Shown here: positions 59,315-64,000 of the stretch, one piece after another
How the letters are laid out: every line of letters begins with the position of its first letter
Numbering within the stretch: the stretch's first letter is position 1
DNA from: Tenodera sinensis
Lineage: Eukaryota; Arthropoda; Insecta; Mantodea; Mantidae
Assembly: GCA_030765045.1 (NCBI GenBank)
Contig: CM060966.1
Location: forward strand, 63,882,786-63,946,785
DNA length: 64,000 nucleotides
Direction of reading: 5' to 3'
Made by a program: the position numbers and the translations under genes
The notes under the pieces: generated by a model
What the model was told of the DNA's origin: nothing
Databases searched by the model: none
The model's input: only the letters and a program-made list of their open reading frames with translations

Positions 59315-59580
59315 GCTGTATACTTCTCTTCCTCTCTTCCTCTCTTTCTTTCGTTCTTTTTTTCTTCCTTCCTTTCTTTCTTTCTGTGTTTTTACTTTCT
59401 TTCCTTACTTTTTCTTTTTAATTTCTTTATTTGTTTCTGTCTTTCTTTCTATCTTTCTTTCCTTGTTTCTTTCTTCCTTTCCTTCCTTGTTTCATTCTTT
59501 CTTTCTTTCCCTCTTTCTTTCTTTCTTTCCCTCTTTCTTTCTTTCTTTCTCTCTTTCTTTCTTTCTTTCTTTCTTTCTAT
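57724..59580 (+). repeat. Tandem array, unit D (3'-incomplete)
   Basis: Third CATTAATTCCTACATTT at 57,724. It retains CTGTCTATCGCTC (58,918) and CTGTATACTTC (about 59,315) like unit A, but similarity stops after the CCCTCTTTC pair near 59,530. The rest of the unit (TTTCTCAC onwards) is missing. Confidence 0.8.
58441..58488 (+). repeat. 16-bp minisatellite, 3 copies (unit D)
   Basis: Three exact copies of TTCCTCTCTTCTTCTC, starts at 58,441, 58,457 and 58,473. Confidence 0.9.
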
Positions 59581-60689
59581 CTTTCTTTCTTTTTTTCTTC
59601 CTTTCTCTCTTTCCCTCTTTCTTTCTTACTTGCTTTCTTTCTTTCTTTCCTTCTTCCTTTCTTTCTGTCTTTCTATCTTTCTAGCTTTGTTTCCTTCCTT
59701 CTTTCTTTCTTTCTTTCTATCTTTGTTTCCTTCTTTCTTCCTTACTTTCTTTCCTTCTATCTTTCTTTCTGTCTTTCCTTCTTTGTTTCTTTCTTTCTTT
59801 CTGTCTTTCTCTCTTCCTCTCTTCTTCCCTTTCTTTCTTACTTGCCTTCTTTCTTTCTCTCTGTCTATCTTTCTTTCGTTCTGTCTTTCTTCCTTTGTGC
59901 CCTTCTTTCTCTCTGTCTCCCTTTCTTTCCTTCCTTCTTTCTTGCTTTCTTTCTTTCTTGCTATCTTTCTTACTTTCTTTCTTTCTATCTATCTTTCCTT
60001 CTTTCTCTCTTCCTTTCTTGCTTTCTTTCCTTCTTTATTTCTTTCTTACTATTTTTCCTTCTTTCTTTCCTTCTACCTTTCTTTCTTTGTTTCTCTCTTT
60101 TTTCTTTCTTTCCATATTTTTTCTTTTTTCTTTCATTCCTTCTTTCTTTCTTTCTTTCATTTTTCTTTCTGTCTATCGCTCTTCCTCTCTTCCAGTATTT
60201 CCCTCGTTCTTGCTTTCTTTGTACCTTTCTTCCTTTCTCTCTTTCTTTCTTCCTTTCTTTCTGTCTTTCTTTTTTTCTCTCCTTCCTTCTTTCTTTCTAT
60301 TTTTCTGTCTTTCTTTCCCTCTTCCTTTCTAATTTTCTTTCTTTCTTTCGTTCTTTCTTTGTTTCATTCATTCGTACATTTATTCATTCATTCATTCTTT
60401 CCTTCTTTCTTTATTTCTGTCTTTGTTATTCTCTTCCTCTTTTCTTTCTATCTTCCTTCCTTTCTTTCTTCCTTTCTTTCGTTCTGTATTTCTCTCTTCC
60501 TCTCTTTCATTCTTTCTTTCTTCCTTCCTTTCTTTCTTTCTTTTTTATTTCTTCTTTCTTTCCTTAGTTTTTCTTTTTCTATCTTTCTTTCTTCCTTTCT
60601 ATCTTTCTTTCTTTCGTTCTTTCTTTCCTTCATTCCTTCGTACATTTATTCATTCGTTCGTTCATTCTTTCATTCTTTCTTTTCTTCCT
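59581..60689 (+). repeat. TTTC tract with one diverged 3'-family monomer
   Basis: Carries CTCTCTTCCTCTCTTC near 59,809, TTTGTGCC near 59,894 and CTGTCTATCGCTC at 60,169. ATTC clusters with CGTACATTTATTC lie near 60,370 and 60,640. Nothing beyond repeat sequence is visible. Confidence 0.65.
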
Positions 60690-61303
60690 TCTTTCTTTCC
60701 ATCTTTCTTTGGTATTCTCTTCCTCTCTTTCTTTCTTTCTATCTTCCTTTCTCTCTTTCTTTCTTTCTTTCTGTCTTTCTTTCTATCTTTCTTCCCTCCT
60801 TTTTTCTTTCTTTCCTTCTTTCTTTCATTCTCTCTTTCTTTCCCTCTTTCTTTCTTTCTTTCTTTCTTGCTTTCTATGTTTCTTTCTTTCTTCCTTTCTC
60901 TCTTTCTTTCCCTCTTTCTTTCTTACTTGCTTTCTTTCTTTCTATCTTTCCTTGTTTCTTTCTTTCTCTCATTCTTTCTTTCTTTCCCTCTTTCTTTCTT
61001 TTTTCCTTTCTTTCTTTCTTTCTTTCTTCCCTTCCTTCTTTCCTTCTTGCTATTTTTTTTATTTCTTTCCTTCTTCCTTTCTTTCGTTCTTTCTTTCTTT
61101 TTTTCTTTCTTTCTTCCTTTCTTTCTTGCTATTTTTCTAGCTATCTTTTTTTATTTCTTTCTTTCTTTCGTTCTTTCTTTCGATTTTTCTTTGTATCTCT
61201 CTTTCTCTCTGTCTTACTTTCTTTCTTTCTTCCTTTCTTTCTTTGTTTCTTTCTGTCTTTCTATCTTTCTTTCTATCATTCTTTCCTTCTTTCTTTCCTT
61301 CCT
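60690..61303 (+). repeat. ~614-bp tandem duplication, copy 1
   Basis: TTTGGTATTCTCTTCC at about 60,708 recurs at about 61,322 (offset 614). Shared further marks: CTTTCTATGTTTC, CTTACTTGC, CCTTGTTTC, a TTGCTATTTTTT step, then CTTGCTATTTTTCTAGC (about 61,126 and 61,749) and TTTCGATTTTTC. Confidence 0.85.
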
Positions 61304-61925
61304 TCTTTCTTTCCATCTTTCTTTGGTATTCTCTTCCTCTCTTTCTTTCTTTCTATCTTCCTTTCTCTCTTTCTTTCTTTCCTTCTTTCTTTCTTTCTTT
61401 CTTTCTGTCTTTCTTTCTATCTTTCTTCCCTCCTTTTTTCTTTCTTTCCTTCTTTCTTTCATTCTCTCTTTCTTTCCCTCTTTCTTTCTTTCTTTCTTGC
61501 TTTCTATGTTTCCTTCTTTCTTTCTTTCTCTCTTTCTTTCCCTCTATCTTTCTTACTTGCTTTCTTTCTTTCTTTCTTTCCTTGTTTCTTTCTTTCTCTC
61601 ATTCTTTCTTTCTTTCCCTCTTTCTTTTTTCCTTTCTTTCTTTCTTTCTTTTTTCCCTTCCTTCTTTCCTTCTTGCTATTTTTTATTTCTTTCCTTCTTC
61701 CTTTCTTTCGTTCTTTCTTTCTTTTTTTCTTTCTTTCTTCCTTTCTTTCTTGCTATTTTTCTAGCTATCTTTCTTTATTTCTTTCTTTCTTTCGTTCTTT
61801 CTTTCGATTTTTCTTTGTATCTCTCTTTCTCTCTTTCTTACTTTCTTTCTTTCTTCCTTTCTTTCTTTCTTTCTTTCTTTCTTTCTGTCTTTCTATCTTT
61901 CTTTCTATCATTCTTTCCTTCTTTC
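61304..61925 (+). repeat. ~614-bp tandem duplication, copy 2
   Basis: Same series as copy 1, with the offset rising to about 622 bp by TTTC indels. Both copies end at a CTGTCTTTCTATC and CTATCATTC step (about 61,256 and 61,886). Confidence 0.85.
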
Positions 61926-62444
61926 TTTCTTTCTTTCTCTCTTTCTTTCTATCCTTCTTTTATTGTTTCTTCCTTACTTTCTTTCTTTCTATCTTTCTTT
62001 CATACTTGCTTTCTTTCTTTCTCTCTTCTTCTATCTTTCTTTCTTTCTGTCTTTCTTCCTTTGTGCCTTTCTTTCTATCTGTCTCCCTTTCTTTGCTTCT
62101 TACTTTCTTTCTTTCTTTCTTTCGTTCTTTCTTTCTTTTTTTTCTTTCTTTTTTCTTTTTTCTTTTTTTCTTTCAGTCCTTCTTTCTTTCTTTCTCTTTT
62201 TTCTTTCTGTCTATCACACTTCGTCTCTTCCTGTCTTCTCTCTTCCTTGCTTTCTTTCTATCTTTCTTTCTTTCTTTCTTTATTTATTTCTCTCTTTCTT
62301 TCTTCCTTTCCTTCTTTCTTTCTTTCTTTCTTTCTTTCTATTTTTCTGTCTTTCTTTCCTTCTTCCTTTCTATCTTTCTTTTTTTCGTTCTTTCTCTCTT
62401 TCATTCATTCGTACATTTATTCATTCATTCTTTCATTCATTCAT

Positions 62445-62445
<1 letters not shown>
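61926..62445 (+). repeat. TTTC tract with the last 3'-family monomer
   Basis: TTTGTGCC (about 62,061), CTCTGTC replaced by TATCTGTCTCCC, a degraded CTGTCTATCACAC (62,208), then an ATTC cluster ending near 62,445. Confidence 0.65.

Positions 62446-62504
<59 letters not shown>
62446..62504 (+). repeat. Pure (TTTC)n run
   Basis: About 14-15 uninterrupted TTTC units, one of the longest perfect runs of the basic tetranucleotide here. It lies between an ATTC cluster and TTTGTTATTC. Perfect runs like this are the likely sites of ongoing length change. Confidence 0.9.
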
Positions 62505-63289
62505 TGTTATTCTCTTCCTCTTTTTCTTTCTTTCTATCTTCCTTTCTTTCTTTCTTTCTTCCTTTCTTTCTTTCTGTATTTCTCTCTTCCTCCCTTCCTC
62601 TCTTTCTTTCTTTCTTTCTTTCGTCCTTCCTTTCTTTCTTTGTCTTGTCTTTCTTTCCTTACTTGTTCTTTTTTTTATCTTTGTTTTTTTCATTTTGTCT
62701 ATCGTTCTTTCTTTGTTTCTGTCTTTCTTTGATTCTTTTTTCCTTTCTTCCATTCTACCTTTCTTTCTTTTTTCTTTTTGTATTTGTCTCTTCCTCTCTT
62801 CCTCTGTTTCTTTCATTCTTTCATTCTTTCTTTGTTTTTTCTTTCTTTCTTTACTTGTTCTTTTCTTTTTCTTTCTGTCTTCCTTTCTTTCTATCTTTCT
62901 TTCCATTCTCTTTCTTTCTTTCTTTCCTTCTTTCTTTCATTATTTCTTTCTTTCCCTCTTTCTTTCTTTCTTTAATTCTTTCTATCTTTCTTACTTTTTT
63001 CTTTCTTTCTTTGTTTCCCTCTTTCTTTCTTTCCTTCTTTCCTTCTTGCTATTTGTCTTTCTTTCTTTCCTTCTTCCTTGCTTTCGTTCTTTCTTTCTTT
63101 CTTTCTTTTCTTCTTTCTTCTTTCTTCCTTTCTATATCTCTTTCTTTCTATCTTTCTTTCTTTCGTTCATTCATTGGTTCATTCTTTCTTTCTCTCTTTC
63201 TTTCTTTCTTTCATTCTTTCTTTCTTTCTTGCTATTTTTGTTACTTTATTTCCTTCTTCCTTTCTTTCCTTCTTTCTTTCGTTCGTTTT
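62505..63289 (+). repeat. Last TTTC stretch before the TTTA array
   Basis: Degenerate TTTC with thymine-rich steps (CTTGTTCTTTTTTTTATC near 62,663, partner TTGTTCTTTTCTTTTTC near 62,857). It ends TTTCGTTCGTTTTTTATTTATG, where the unit changes to TTTA. No gene is visible. Confidence 0.75.

Positions 63290-64000
<711 letters not shown>

Larger units (their letters stand above)
1..63289 (+). repeat. Degenerate TTTC/GAAA polypyrimidine megatract
   Basis: The + strand is almost entirely T and C in a TTTC tetranucleotide register, with scattered interruptions such as TTTCTATC, TTTCTGTC, TTTCATTC, TTTGTTTC and TTTACTTTC. Only the two ~205-bp islands (18,086-18,290 and 27,658-27,860) break it with complex sequence. 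No exon, RNA gene, CpG island or promoter can be seen inside. Long open frames exist in all + frames because a strand without purines has no stop codons; the products are monotonous Phe-Leu-Ser repeats, and the reverse frames give Lys/Arg/Glu repeats, so none is called. Homopurine-homopyrimidine tracts with mirror symmetry are known to be able to form intramolecular triplex DNA; whether this one does is inference. The entries below divide the tract by paralogous blocks. Confidence 0.97.

Noticed and set aside
52604..59580. CRISPR-like regular repeats
   Set aside because: The units are 2.5-3 kb with repeat sequence throughout and have no unique spacers; the DNA is eukaryotic in character.

Overview
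The window holds no gene that I can support. It is an almost uninterrupted block of simple-sequence DNA from a eukaryote. Positions 1 to about 63,289 are a degenerate pyrimidine tract on the + strand, built from the tetranucleotide TTTC (GAAA on the other strand) with scattered single-base interruptions. Positions 63,290-64,000 are an almost pure TTTA array that runs off the window edge. The only complex sequence is a ~205-bp island present twice, at 18,086-18,290 and 27,658-27,860. An A-tailed retroposon, tens of kilobases of tetranucleotide repeat and the absence of compact coding sequence all point to a large eukaryotic genome. A vertebrate is my guess, but nothing here fixes the species.

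The tract is layered rather than random slippage. Small interruption motifs recur in the same order and act as a barcode. They show that the region grew by repeated local and segmental duplication: a 9.6-11.2 kb tandem pair (16,896-26,470 and 26,471-~37,680), a 1.73-kb pair (5.5-9.0 kb), a 768-bp pair (8.5-10.0 kb), a ~2.0-kb pair (37.7-39.8 and 41.65-43.7 kb), a 2.5-3 kb four-member array (49.5-59.6 kb), a ~614-bp pair (60.7-61.9 kb) and several 170-260 bp pairs. The 5' part (to ~43.7 kb) carries one barcode family (CCCGC and CTATATGTC marks about 620-700 bp apart). The 3' part (~44.5-62.5 kb) carries another (CTGTCTATCGCTC mark).

The most informative object is the 205-bp insertion. It is flanked by an 11-bp direct repeat (TATTTTTCTTT) and ends in an A-rich tail on the - strand. 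Paralogous copies of the same flank at 2,441, 23,188 and 34,388 have one copy of the 11-bp target and no insert. It is therefore a retroposon that entered one repeat copy and was then carried along by the ~9.57-kb duplication. The two copies differ only in two homopolymer lengths, so the duplication is recent (or an assembly duplication, which should be excluded).

The very long open frames in this window (for example 3,982-10,740 + and 34,563-40,598 +) are artefacts. A pyrimidine-only strand cannot spell TAA, TAG or TGA, so frames stay open and encode only Phe/Leu/Ser repeats on + and Lys/Arg/Glu repeats on -. I annotate none as CDS. All paralogy statements rest on reading by eye; boundaries inside TTTC runs are good to tens of bases at best, and I give no percent identities.
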